A model generated the notes under the pieces. The model was not told the DNA's origin. It was given only the letters and a program-made list of their open reading frames with translations, and did no database searches. Positions 21,801 to 29,760 of a DNA stretch of 30,736 nucleotides are shown here, piece after piece (position 1 is the stretch's first letter; each line of letters begins with the position of its first letter). The position numbers and the translations under genes were made by a program. The stretch comes from a virus. The stretch lies in IMG/VR virus record IMGVR_UViG_3300005581_000080, positions 1 to 30,736 of that record, one strand, 5' to 3'.

Positions 21801-24741
21801 CGACTCGTTCCAGCTTGCGCATGGTGGGTGTTTTCTGCGCGGACAAAATCTTGTCGGTAATCAAAACCAAGTCGGTCATGGCGCTGAAGTCTTTTTCGCC
21901 GACCCCAAAGAACTCCATGATGGCGCGAACAAAGCGATTGAACGCCGAGCCCTTAGCTTGCGTAGCATCCACAGCCATCAAGAACTCTTGCATTACGGGC
22001 TCGGTCATGCCGTAGGCCAAGAACTCCTGATGCAGTTCAAAAATCTTGAAGTATGGGTTGCCGTTCTCGTCTATATCGAGTGTGGACTCCACCAACGCAC
22101 GAAGATCATCGGGCACTTTACCCGCTGCATCCATAGCTTCGTACGCATCACTTGCGTTCATCATCACACGGGTAAACGCTCGCGTAGCCCTAGTCAGCAG
22201 CGCATCACTAGAGAAACCATTAGCAATAGCCGTCAGACCCAAAGACAGCTTCTGGTTTGTAGCAGCGTGCAGCAACTCGTGCAGCACCGTAATATTATTG
22301 ACGCCTTGGTCAACCCCAAAGCTAGCCCCGCGCACATAGACCCTGCGAGTTTTAGCAGGTAGGTCTTCAATGAACAACCCCCGTGCGGCGTTCCAGTCGT
22401 TTATGTTTCGCTGCAACTGCTCAGGTATGGGGTCGCCTTTTTCAACAACGATAAACTCTACGTCTTTAACAAAGTTGCGCAGACGCTGGGCAATAAACTT
22501 CTGGAATGCGTTGCCGGTTTTTATGACTCGTGCAAGAGCTTGCACCCCGTTGGTGGCTTTGGAGAATCCTTCATCTGGCCGACCAGCTTTGCCGGTCTTT
22601 TCCGAGCGAGATACTTTGCTCTTCTCGTACGCTATACCAGTTTTTATGTCAGCGAGTTCCTTTGCGCTAATCGCTGAGTTCTTGATCGCAGCAGCTATGC
22701 GGCCCCGTGCGGTGTCCGTCGCTGGAAGTGAGTCTTGCAGCATGAGCAAGGACTTGACGGCTTGAATTTTATCAACCCGTTTATTTCTTTCCGCTTCTAT
22801 CAACTGCTCATCTGTCTCAATCTTTGACTCGTCAATAGGGGCCAGCGCTGCGTTAAGTGTTTCGATGGCCAAGTCAGTTGCACCCAAAGTAGCCGCAGCA
22901 GCTTTGCCCTTGTTCCTGTACGTAGCTTTAGTAGCAGCACGGTTGGCTACTCGTTGTTCTTCAGTAAGCGCAGGGCGACCACGCCCTTTCTTCGGGGCTT
23001 CGGGGGCGGCTTCTGCCACCACTGCGGCGACTTCTGGCGTTACTTCAACCTGCTCGGCAATTTCTTGGGTTGTAGCGTCTGGCGCTACGTCTTGAGTTGC
23101 TAGTTCTTGGATAGGCTCAAGTGCAGCTTCCGGTGTTACCTCGGGCGCTTGCAACTCAGCAATAGCTTCTTCAGCGGGTTGAAATTCGATAGTAGCCGTT
23201 TTCTCAACTTCGGAGATTACGTTTTGTAGGTTACTGGCTGGCTCAGCGGTCAATGCAGTCGGTTCTGCTCCTTCTCGTGCAGCAGGCTGGCTAACATCCG
23301 GTCCAGCAGAAACCATTCCAGTTGAGTCAAGCACTCCAGCGGCTCCGGGGGCGCGTTCCGTATTGGGCTGTGCAGCCACTCCATCGCCAACTCCACTTGG
23401 TCCACCGACAGGTTCGCCAACGCCTGCTGTTCCTTGAGCTTCTCTCTGGGCATCCGCATTTTGTTTATCCTCTACAGCTTCTTCGGTTGCTTTTGCAATA
23501 GCTTCTTCTTCCGCGTTTGACAACCCCATATTTTCAAATACGGTTTTAAGTTGGGCAATGCGCTCTGGGTCTGGCTGACCAGTAGGCTCCGCAGGTACAG
23601 TTTCAAGAGTAGGTGCTTCGCCCTCTGCCGCTGGAGGCCGCACTGTTGTGGTCGTGCGTTTGTTGAGTGCGTCTATTTCTGCGGCGGCGTCTTCAACGGC
23701 AAGTTCTCGTTTGGCTCTAGCGGCTTCGCGCCCGCCACCTAAAGCACCCAAACCAAAACCGGCTGTACCTTCAAGCGTAGCGGCACCCACTACACCGCGC
23801 ATAGTAGGAACGTCAAAGCCTTCCCGTTGCAGCGCTACGTTCTGAGCGTATTGTTCTTGCCCACCCTCGGCGGCTTCGCCAGCAAATTCTTTTGCGCCTG
23901 TTAAAGCGCTTTGTTTAATGACCCCACGTTTAGCCGCTTCTTCAGCAGATTTTCTGGCCGCTTCTTCTATAGCTTCTTTAGTAGCGCTTTTAGCCACTTC
24001 TGTTTTAACGGTCTTAGCCGCAATCTGTGCAGCTACCTGACGAGCAGCGGAGGGTTCAAAACCAGTAGTCGCACCGATAGTACCGAGCGCCGCGCCGCCA
24101 AGAATGAGGCCCAAATTCTCGCCGTCATATTCCTGAGCCAATTTAGCGCGAGCTTCTACCTGCTCAGGCGGCATTTTGGTTTTGGATAACTCTTCTTTGA
24201 CCGCGTCGTAGATGGAGCTTTTGACTGTACCCGCACCCATAGTTGCACCGACACCAGCGGCCAGACCTGAGCCCACAAGCACAGGTGCTCCGAATAATGT
24301 AGCGCCAAGACCCGCAATAATGGCTGGGGCTGATGTGCCGAGTGCGTTGGTAACGAGGTCTACGGGGGCAACAGAAAACGCCTTGAGCGCTGCGGCAATT
24401 TGATCGCCCACGCCTTTGTCCTCGGCGTCCTTCATAATGCGAGCGACTTCTTTAGAGTCCTTCTTGGACTGAGCACTGTAGAGCGCACCAATCCAGTCTT
24501 CCGCTCCTTTGAGGTTTTCAGAGACTTCGTTACCCGCGCCAAATGCGTCGGCAATAAGCCGTACGCCGGTAACTGCGCCCGCTCCTATTTTGAGTGGGAC
24601 GTCCGCTACGCTTCGCAGGATTGACTGGTCTTCTGGACGCTCTTCTTTTTGTGCCGTAGCTGTTACAAGCGGTGCTGCTTGCCACCACTCATCAGATTTT
24701 TGTTCTGCTAGCGGTGCTTCTTCCCACCATTGTTTTGCCAT
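18817..24741 (-). CDS. Giant internal virion (ejection) protein-like polypeptide with HELLH motif (1974 aa)
   Basis: The largest gene, last of the virion block. In order: a hydrophobic, Gly/Ala-rich N-terminal part (about 130-175); a long Ala/Glu/Pro/Thr-rich low-complexity region (about 350-600) with an AT-hook-like GRGRP near 583; a domain with HELLH at 821-825, the HExxH signature of zinc metallopeptidases; a long charged helical region; and, near the C-terminus, hydrophobic segments at about 1420-1452 (TTAAFLWMM...) and 1658-1694 (LGMSYALAGYVGIPG). Size, position and composition fit a T7 gp16-like protein that leaves the particle with the DNA and forms a channel in the cell envelope. I see no obvious lysozyme-type active site. 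A role as a channel is inferred; the protease activity is only suggested. Confidence 0.85.
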   Translation of the reverse strand: MAKQWWEEAPLAEQKSDEWWQAAPLVTATAQKEERPEDQSILRSVADVPLKIGAGAVTGVRLIADAFGAGNEVSENLKGAEDWIGALYSAQSKKDSKEVARIMKDAEDKGVGDQIAAALKAFSVAPVDLVTNALGTSAPAIIAGLGATLFGAPVLVGSGLAAGVGATMGAGTVKSSIYDAVKEELSKTKMPPEQVEARAKLAQEYDGENLGLILGGAALGTIGATTGFEPSAARQVAAQIAAKTVKTEVAKSATKEAIEEAARKSAEEAAKRGVIKQSALTGAKEFAGEAAEGGQEQYAQNVALQREGFDVPTMRGVVGAATLEGTAGFGLGALGGGREAARAKRELAVEDAAAEIDALNKRTTTTVRPPAAEGEAPTLETVPAEPTGQPDPERIAQLKTVFENMGLSNAEEEAIAKATEEAVEDKQNADAQREAQGTAGVGEPVGGPSGVGDGVAAQPNTERAPGAAGVLDSTGMVSAGPDVSQPAAREGAEPTALTAEPASNLQNVISEVEKTATIEFQPAEEAIAELQAPEVTPEAALEPIQELATQDVAPDATTQEIAEQVEVTPEVAAVVAEAAPEAPKKGRGRPALTEEQRVANRAATKATYRNKGKAAAATLGATDLAIETLNAALAPIDESKIETDEQLIEAERNKRVDKIQAVKSLLMLQDSLPATDTARGRIAAAIKNSAISAKELADIKTGIAYEKSKVSRSEKTGKAGRPDEGFSKATNGVQALARVIKTGNAFQKFIAQRLRNFVKDVEFIVVEKGDPIPEQLQRNINDWNAARGLFIEDLPAKTRRVYVRGASFGVDQGVNNITVLHELLHAATNQKLSLGLTAIANGFSSDALLTRATRAFTRVMMNASDAYEAMDAAGKVPDDLRALVESTLDIDENGNPYFKIFELHQEFLAYGMTEPVMQEFLMAVDATQAKGSAFNRFVRAIMEFFGVGEKDFSAMTDLVLITDKILSAQKTPTMRKLERVERGESYEQVFASAKQTRKKVDKVAEKLGKGNFRDDIKPSGLIEQLIRMRSMEEFLEALTQGKVQLKDAVMQQLLPALQTGALVRWAGKLGVKGMNTAWANIEKMNAMRNKANNDLFEIAEDLRKLGAKNAKQYKALADVMHYSTLVSKDPNTDTSNKGLVELWSRLLPENKALYNKVRQYYEDNHKAYHEVLQEQIDASDLPGSASDPKSPKGKLIASIKQMYEDGKKRYPYFPLMRYGQFWVRVGKGQTREFHMFEKQIDRDRFVKERVKQLNAETGNTRTKDEMMQGGDIDEGNSLSNARKKDVAASEMLKEIFNNIDSSKQGNTLDADKLKDDIYQMYLQTLPDRNFRRQFLTRQGIAGFSGDINRNLVTTGTNMANQIARIKYGPEIMRNLESASASLEGNPNKARLGDFVAEMTMRAEKQIRPTAEDSIGYEASRFVTTAAFLWMMTSIKTMVAQLTAVPVFVAPVLASHHGVAKTAAALASTLNVFNGLGVTKTNPDGSTSYTMPSMENLKGLTADEKLAAQYMRDTGISDTTMAFDLGNRRNVPTAEARSAFARGRKATSDAMTALFHHAERMLREVTFMTSYRLNRDKGLTHEAALSAAAAESHEALGNYHASERPRGLAANKAGEVGLSADSPIGRAILQFKMFPAFVTTYFIRNAYNMFKGLTPEERKQAKIQFLGSLGMSYALAGYVGIPGISMAMGVIQGALNALNKMSGDDEDDPLEGRDFEFWFRNIWLPQTFGNVKIGGYTLDEFLDKGLIAGLTGYDISSSMSMNNMWFPEVKDQATAQAEMMDYLLSLGGPGVSLVKQTGRAIDFFNQGKILQGMEQLAPALFRAPLTAYRYSQEGAQTTTGASIKDAEEFTIGQILAQGAGFATDGLQARREAIFKIQGLILEAKRDRSSALARLDLEITKGSDNDVEKSIDKIIKYNDKNYWDPITSAQINESLKKRIERRLMSDRGFPIDKKYYPQVMDLLEPSYKKLEREAQK

Positions 24742-24749
24742 AACATGCC

Positions 24750-27065
24750 TTACGGTTTAATGCGGGTCGTACCATCGGGCGCAATAAAGGATGTCCCTTT
24801 CGGCAGTTTATCAAACTCAGCTTTGCTAGAAATTTTAACGGCGGCGTTAGCAGCAGGAGCGGCGGCAGGAGCACCAGCACCTCCCATCAAGCGGGCTGTT
24901 TCTCTCGTAATCATATCCGTACGATATCTTTCAGCGGCGGGAGCGTCTGCTTTTTGCAGTCTCCTGTACTCTTTGTCCATCAGCAATTTGTCGTCGATTG
25001 CCTTAGTGGCTTTTTCCCTAGCAGCTTGATCTAGCTTAGCTCCAGCAGCTTCTGCCCGTGCTTCGCCCGGATACCGACCCAAATCACTTGCTGCTTGTTG
25101 AGCAGCCTTAGACATAGTTGCGGCGTTAGGGGGTTCTCCAGCCTCCAGAGCGGCGGCGTAACGAATCTTAGTCTGCTTGTCCAAGTCCGTCGGTTTTGCG
25201 GACGCCGCTGCGCTGGTAGCAGCTTGCACATCTTGACCCCGGATAGTGGTTTGCAATTGACCAACTTTTTCTTGCGCACTAAGTGCGCGCTCCAGAGCTT
25301 TTGCCGCCGATTCTTTGCTCTTGTCGTAGCTGCTTTCGGCCTTGGCAATCTGCCCGTCTTGACGTTGCTGCTCGGCAGTGGCAAGTTGAATTTCTGAGGC
25401 ACGCAGAAGGCGGCTAGCTTCACGAGCTTCTTTTTTAGCTTTTGAGGCTGCTTGACCACCTTCAATACCGGCGTTAGCAAGCCCCGCAACAAAGTTACGA
25501 CCTTTCAGCATACCTGCGGCTGCGGCAAAATAGGCTTCGGCGGGGATATCACCTTTAGCATCAAGCGCTTTACGTTCTGCGGATATTTCTTTAGCCATAG
25601 GAGCCAGAGCGCTCTCACCATACATAGCTTTTATCCCGGGCAATGCCGCAGTAATACCGGCTTGGCGTTCTTCGGGGGTGTTTGTAATCTCTTGTTTTCC
25701 CAAATCAGAAATACTTTTCAAGGTGTCTTGCAACCCACCACCGGCAAACGCAACGACACCGCCGCCAGCCATACGCTGAGCCATATCGGGGGTTACAGTA
25801 CCAGCCAAACCGCGACTCAACGAAGCCTGAAAGCCCATCTCGTCTAGGATAGCTCTTTCTTGCTCGGAGTCGCCACGGGCTTTGGCTGCTGCCAAAGATT
25901 GCTCTAGTTGTTTTGGAGACAGCGAGCCAACGATGTCGGCTACATTTTCAGCACTATCTACACCACCACCGCCAGCGTAACCCTCAACTGCACCGCCATC
26001 AGCCATGAACTTAGACAGGCCATAACCAGCCATGCCGAGTGAACCCAACTGCTGGGCCATACCGGGTTGAGCCTCGTATATCTGCGAAGTGGACTGTTGA
26101 CCAAGCGGCAAACCACGAATCATGTCGGACATGAAGCCCAACTGCTTGTATGGGTAGTTCTGCTGGTTCTGGAAGTCTTGATAGGCTTGCGTCAAACCCT
26201 GTTGCTGCAACGCCTGCTGCTGACCACCATAAGCTGACTGGAGCTTGTTGATGTCCATGCCTTGAGCAAATTCCTGCCCGCCGAGCGTGCCAAGTTGACC
26301 AGCACCTTGCAACGCAGTCTGGAGACCCTGCATGCCGTAGCCAGCACCGTATTGTTTGGACTGTTCTGCAAGCTGCTGCGCTTGCATACGGCGAGCTTGG
26401 TCGGCATTGAACTGAGCTTGCGCCTGTTCGTACGAGGACTGAAGACCCCGGGCTTGGATGTCACCCTTTTGTTGGGCAAGATTTCTTGCTGCTTCGGCCT
26501 GCATGATGGCCTGACGACCACCACCAAAAGCACCGGACTTGGTTGCTTGGCTGGCCAGCTGTGTACCGGCAATGTCGCCTTGGCGCTGAGCCTCACGCTG
26601 CTGGATGTCAACGACGTTTTGCATGTACGGAGACATGTACTGCTGAGCAGCGTTCCCACCAAACTGGTCGGCTTGGAACTGTGTTGGGTCATAACGAGCA
26701 CCAAGAGCGCCCAAGCCCGCTGCGCCAGCGAGTTGAGTACCGAAGCCAGTAGCTCCAGATGTCTGCATATTGGCGGCTTGCTGTTGAGCTTGCTGCTGCA
26801 AAGGGCTGAAGCCCGCGATACGGTTAGCCCCGTAAGCCTGATAGGGGTTTTGGTTTACGTCTGTCAGGGCACCAGCTTTAGCCAGCGTGTCCTTAGCGTA
26901 GCCCTTGGCCCAATCTGGAAGCTCAGAAATTTGAGTCTGTGTTTGAGATGGACTGCTGCCGCCACCGCCGCCATCACCGTAAACAACTCGGCCACCCTCT
27001 TTGCGAGTGACGGAATCGCCCAATGGTTCGCCAAATGCGTAAAGTTGCCGACGTGAATAGCTCAT
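24750..27065 (-). CDS. Gln/Ala/Gly-rich virion protein, internal core type (771 aa)
   Basis: The N-terminal 100 residues carry a GDGGGGGSSPSQTQTQ linker and a WAKGYAKD segment. Residues about 110-300 are a long Gln/Ala-rich helical region (AARNLAQQKGDIQARGLQSS, then EQAQAQFNADQARRMQAQQL), likely a coiled-coil rod. Two GG-rich turn motifs follow: MADGGAVEGYAGGG (about 352-366) and MAGGGVVAFAGGG (about 430-442). The C-terminal part is Ala/Lys/Glu-rich and helical. Such proteins are typical of the internal core of T7-like phages (gp14/gp15 position). The start overlaps the GNAT-like stop by 4 nt with AAGGATGAG upstream. Exact role inferred. Confidence 0.82.
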   Translation of the reverse strand: MSYSRRQLYAFGEPLGDSVTRKEGGRVVYGDGGGGGSSPSQTQTQISELPDWAKGYAKDTLAKAGALTDVNQNPYQAYGANRIAGFSPLQQQAQQQAANMQTSGATGFGTQLAGAAGLGALGARYDPTQFQADQFGGNAAQQYMSPYMQNVVDIQQREAQRQGDIAGTQLASQATKSGAFGGGRQAIMQAEAARNLAQQKGDIQARGLQSSYEQAQAQFNADQARRMQAQQLAEQSKQYGAGYGMQGLQTALQGAGQLGTLGGQEFAQGMDINKLQSAYGGQQQALQQQGLTQAYQDFQNQQNYPYKQLGFMSDMIRGLPLGQQSTSQIYEAQPGMAQQLGSLGMAGYGLSKFMADGGAVEGYAGGGGVDSAENVADIVGSLSPKQLEQSLAAAKARGDSEQERAILDEMGFQASLSRGLAGTVTPDMAQRMAGGGVVAFAGGGLQDTLKSISDLGKQEITNTPEERQAGITAALPGIKAMYGESALAPMAKEISAERKALDAKGDIPAEAYFAAAAGMLKGRNFVAGLANAGIEGGQAASKAKKEAREASRLLRASEIQLATAEQQRQDGQIAKAESSYDKSKESAAKALERALSAQEKVGQLQTTIRGQDVQAATSAAASAKPTDLDKQTKIRYAAALEAGEPPNAATMSKAAQQAASDLGRYPGEARAEAAGAKLDQAAREKATKAIDDKLLMDKEYRRLQKADAPAAERYRTDMITRETARLMGGAGAPAAAPAANAAVKISSKAEFDKLPKGTSFIAPDGTTRIKP

Positions 27066-27490
27066 AGCTCATCCTTAAAAAACTTCTGGTACGTTACGCT
27101 CTGCGTTGTGTACCCGTACTTATTTGCTGTGTTGCGCCATCCCGGACGCCCAATAAATTCAATCCCGGTGCAACCTGCATCCTTGGCAAACCTCGACGCC
27201 AAGTCCTGCATGTGATCTTCTACCTTCTCCAAAGTCCCCGGCTCCATAGCGCAGTACTGGACAACCAGCATCTTGCACTGTGGGTACTGCTTAATCTCTG
27301 TAATGGTGTGGCCAAGGATTTTGTCCTCGTCTACAACCACCCACAACTGCATCTGCCCGTTAACAACAAACCTTACAAGATCATCAACCCCAGCGCGTCC
27401 TTTTGTCCATTCCGCCGAAGTTTCCAAGTGAGGCATAAGCGTGGGTAGCGCCTTATGTATTTGCCCCACCGGGACTAAAAACATGTTCAT
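27062..27490 (-). CDS. GNAT-fold-like protein of the virion block (142 aa)
   Basis: The alpha/beta outline fits an N-acetyltransferase (GNAT) fold: an N-terminal helix, a strand pair (QLWVVVDEDKILGHTI), a central strand (MLVVQYCAM) and a helix, and a final IEFIGRPGWRNTANKYGY near 110-127 that resembles the GR-xGW-...-GF end of small phage GNAT-like proteins. The canonical acetyl-CoA loop (RxxGxG/A) is not clear. In T7 the gp13 gene occupies the same place and has an acetyltransferase-like fold, so this may be a structural use of the fold. Start and stop overlap the neighbours by 4 nt. Confidence 0.75.
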   Translation of the reverse strand: MNMFLVPVGQIHKALPTLMPHLETSAEWTKGRAGVDDLVRFVVNGQMQLWVVVDEDKILGHTITEIKQYPQCKMLVVQYCAMEPGTLEKVEDHMQDLASRFAKDAGCTGIEFIGRPGWRNTANKYGYTTQSVTYQKFFKDEL

Positions 27491-29451
27491 GCAGGTAGGT
27501 ACTTAGCCGAACGGCTGTTAGCTGCTACTTTGCCTTTGCCCACTGTCTTCTTACGAGCCTTTTGAACCCTGTCCATCATGGCGTACAGCTTACGGGCACC
27601 AGCTTCAGTCGAGCCGTTGCCTAACTCAGACACAATCCGTGCGGGAACTACAAATTCTCCGTCAGCGAGCCGAGCCGGTTGCTTCTTGCCAATCATTGCA
27701 GGGATAGAGTCCGAGATGCCATCGCCGGGGCCGCGCAGAAGTCTGCCGCCATCGGAGTAGTCGCCGAGATGGGAGATGCCGCCTCGGGCCAGAGCGGGAG
27801 TATCTGCGCTTGCGCCGCTAATATCTCCACCGCCAATACCTGCGCCACCGCCAGTGTCGCTGCCCTGTTCTGCGGGATTGCCTATGCCTGACTGATAGCT
27901 TGTCTGGCCCTGCGGGCCAGACATTCCTGACGGCTCTGCCAAGAAACCACCACCCCTGTCAAAACCCTGTGCATTCAAGCTTGCTGTGTTTACAGTTTCT
28001 GGGCTAAAGTAATTTTGCGCCATACCCAACGAAGTAAGACCAAACCCGGCTTGAAGAGCTTGAGTAATAGCCGCCATTGTTGGGTTTTCAGCGTAATAAG
28101 AAGCTTTCTCTCTATCAGTCATATTTGACCAAGAAGGATTGGGGTCGGAGTACGGGTCACTGCCACCGCTCGAACCACTGGCACCAGAAATACCGCCGGT
28201 AGGCGAAACCATTGTGGCCCCCTCGCCGCCCTTTTTGACGTACATCTGCGTAACGGGGTCGTAGGTATAGCCGCCAACTTCGCCGCCTTCGGCAAACTGC
28301 GCTTGAGGGGCTGGCGCTATGCGTTGCTGCTGCCCAGTGTAAGGATCAATCCCAGCGCCTTGTGGCCCTGTAACTACGTTGCGGCTAATCGGCTGCTGGT
28401 ACGGAGTTGCGTACGCACCTGTGCGAATATCTGCCTGTGGATAGCCTGTGTTCATGCCGATTGAGTTGGCGTCTGACATGGCTTCTACTGGGCCACCTTC
28501 TGCAAAACCGTACAGCTTTCTAGCCGCTTCTTTGTCAATCGGCGTATAAGTAGGGTTGAAATACCGCTGCTCTTTACCAAAGTTTATGCCTTGGTTCTCG
28601 TAACCAGGCACGTCAGGAGTAGGAGTTGGTGTTTGCGTTCCGGCGTTGAACTGATACCGCTGGCCCATATTGGCGTCAGATTTGATCTCTGGCTGTTGGG
28701 TAGTTGTTTGCATCATCATTGGAGCCGCTGCCATCATTCCGGCTTGCATTAAGCCTTTGCCACCGCCAATACCTGTAGCGGCCACCCCTTCGGAAGCCGC
28801 CCTACCCATGAACGCATTTCGACCGGCCTCAGAACCAAGGCTTGAAATACCACTACCCGCTGTTTGTAATTTTGCAAACGGACTAGCATTGGCAAATGCT
28901 GTCTGCTGACTTGTTAAAGCGGCGTCCCGCATAGTGTTTAACGGGGCCGTAAGGTCTCGGGCTTGGGCTGCAAAACCCTCTGGGGTATAAGGTAAAGCAT
29001 TTTGCCCAAGTGCTGTAGCTTGTTGCTGCATAGCTTCTTGGGCTGTTTTGTAAGCGGCGTCACCGGCTATCTGAGTATTTGCGGCGGCTTGCACTCCCGA
29101 ACCAGCCAAAGCCGAGCCAAGACCAGCGCCACCATAAGCACCAAGACCGGCCATCAGACCTTTTCTCAAACTACCTGTAGCCGCAGCGTAACCACCACCG
29201 GTCATCATTGCTGCCATAAGTGGAGTTAAAGCGCCTCCAGAAGCAATGCTCAAGCCTCCGCCAATCAGCATAGGCAGTAAAGACGACAAAAAGCCCGCCT
29301 CTGGCAGACCTGTTTCTGGGTTAATAGTGAGAGACCCGCCATGCGCCATAGCCAGTTGCTGGAGGCTTCTAACTTCGCCCGGGGCCATGTGGACGAGTTG
29401 AGTGTCTGGGCCTCGGCCAAGCGCAGCAAGTCCCTGTGCGGTTTGATTCAT
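27487..29451 (-). CDS. Gly/Ala-rich virion structural protein (654 aa)
   Basis: An N-terminal part with Gly/Ala-rich hydrophobic segments (LLPMLIGGGLSIASGGALTP at about 56-75, then AAMMTGGGYAAATG) leads to a helical region (about 130-230), then a Pro/Thr/Gly-rich low-complexity section. FAEGG motifs occur near 315 and 387 and LARGG near 552. The C-terminal 100 residues include DSIPAMIGKKQPARLADGEF and VVPARIVSELGNGS, a common tail-end domain of phage virion proteins whose role is not known. AGAGG lies upstream of the start. Probably an internal or tail-associated virion protein. Confidence 0.82.
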   Translation of the reverse strand: MNQTAQGLAALGRGPDTQLVHMAPGEVRSLQQLAMAHGGSLTINPETGLPEAGFLSSLLPMLIGGGLSIASGGALTPLMAAMMTGGGYAAATGSLRKGLMAGLGAYGGAGLGSALAGSGVQAAANTQIAGDAAYKTAQEAMQQQATALGQNALPYTPEGFAAQARDLTAPLNTMRDAALTSQQTAFANASPFAKLQTAGSGISSLGSEAGRNAFMGRAASEGVAATGIGGGKGLMQAGMMAAAPMMMQTTTQQPEIKSDANMGQRYQFNAGTQTPTPTPDVPGYENQGINFGKEQRYFNPTYTPIDKEAARKLYGFAEGGPVEAMSDANSIGMNTGYPQADIRTGAYATPYQQPISRNVVTGPQGAGIDPYTGQQQRIAPAPQAQFAEGGEVGGYTYDPVTQMYVKKGGEGATMVSPTGGISGASGSSGGSDPYSDPNPSWSNMTDREKASYYAENPTMAAITQALQAGFGLTSLGMAQNYFSPETVNTASLNAQGFDRGGGFLAEPSGMSGPQGQTSYQSGIGNPAEQGSDTGGGAGIGGGDISGASADTPALARGGISHLGDYSDGGRLLRGPGDGISDSIPAMIGKKQPARLADGEFVVPARIVSELGNGSTEAGARKLYAMMDRVQKARKKTVGKGKVAANSRSAKYLPA

Positions 29452-29485
29452 GGTTGCCTCTGAAATCGGGGGTGGGTCAAGTTTA

Positions 29486-29758
29486 TCACGATGATGTCTT
29501 TATGCGAAGCATTTGACTCGTATCCTGTACACCATCCTGCGTGTCTCTGTACACATCGCCAAGCCTTAAAGTAGCGAGATCGGCGTCAGTTGGAAGCGTG
29601 TCAAGGTTTAAATTTAACGCGGCCCCAGCTATGTCTCCGGGGTTATCCAACTGGTTAAAGTACAGACGTAAAGCGCTAAGCAACGCCGCCATAAATTGAG
29701 CATCGTACTCAACCGGGGCAGTCGGTAGGCGCGGGGCGCGGACTAGAGGGTTGCTCAT
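29486..29758 (-). CDS. Small virion-block protein (90 aa)
   Basis: The sequence LPTAPVEYDAQFMAALLSAL near the N-terminus and LRLYFNQLDNPGD after it are typical of a small phage structural or head-tail protein seen between tail-nozzle and internal-core genes in related phages. The C-terminal half is irregular with DTLPTDADLATLRLGDVY. It lies 2 nt after the nozzle-like gene with AAGG upstream. Function unknown. Confidence 0.75.
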   Translation of the reverse strand: MSNPLVRAPRLPTAPVEYDAQFMAALLSALRLYFNQLDNPGDIAGAALNLNLDTLPTDADLATLRLGDVYRDTQDGVQDTSQMLRIKTSS

Positions 29759-29760
29759 GC

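Noticed and set aside
26262-27056. A 264-aa open frame on the + strand, Leu-rich
   Set aside because: It mirrors the Gln-rich (CAG/CAA) segment of the 771-aa virion protein: CAG read on the other strand gives CTG Leu. It is not a membrane protein gene.
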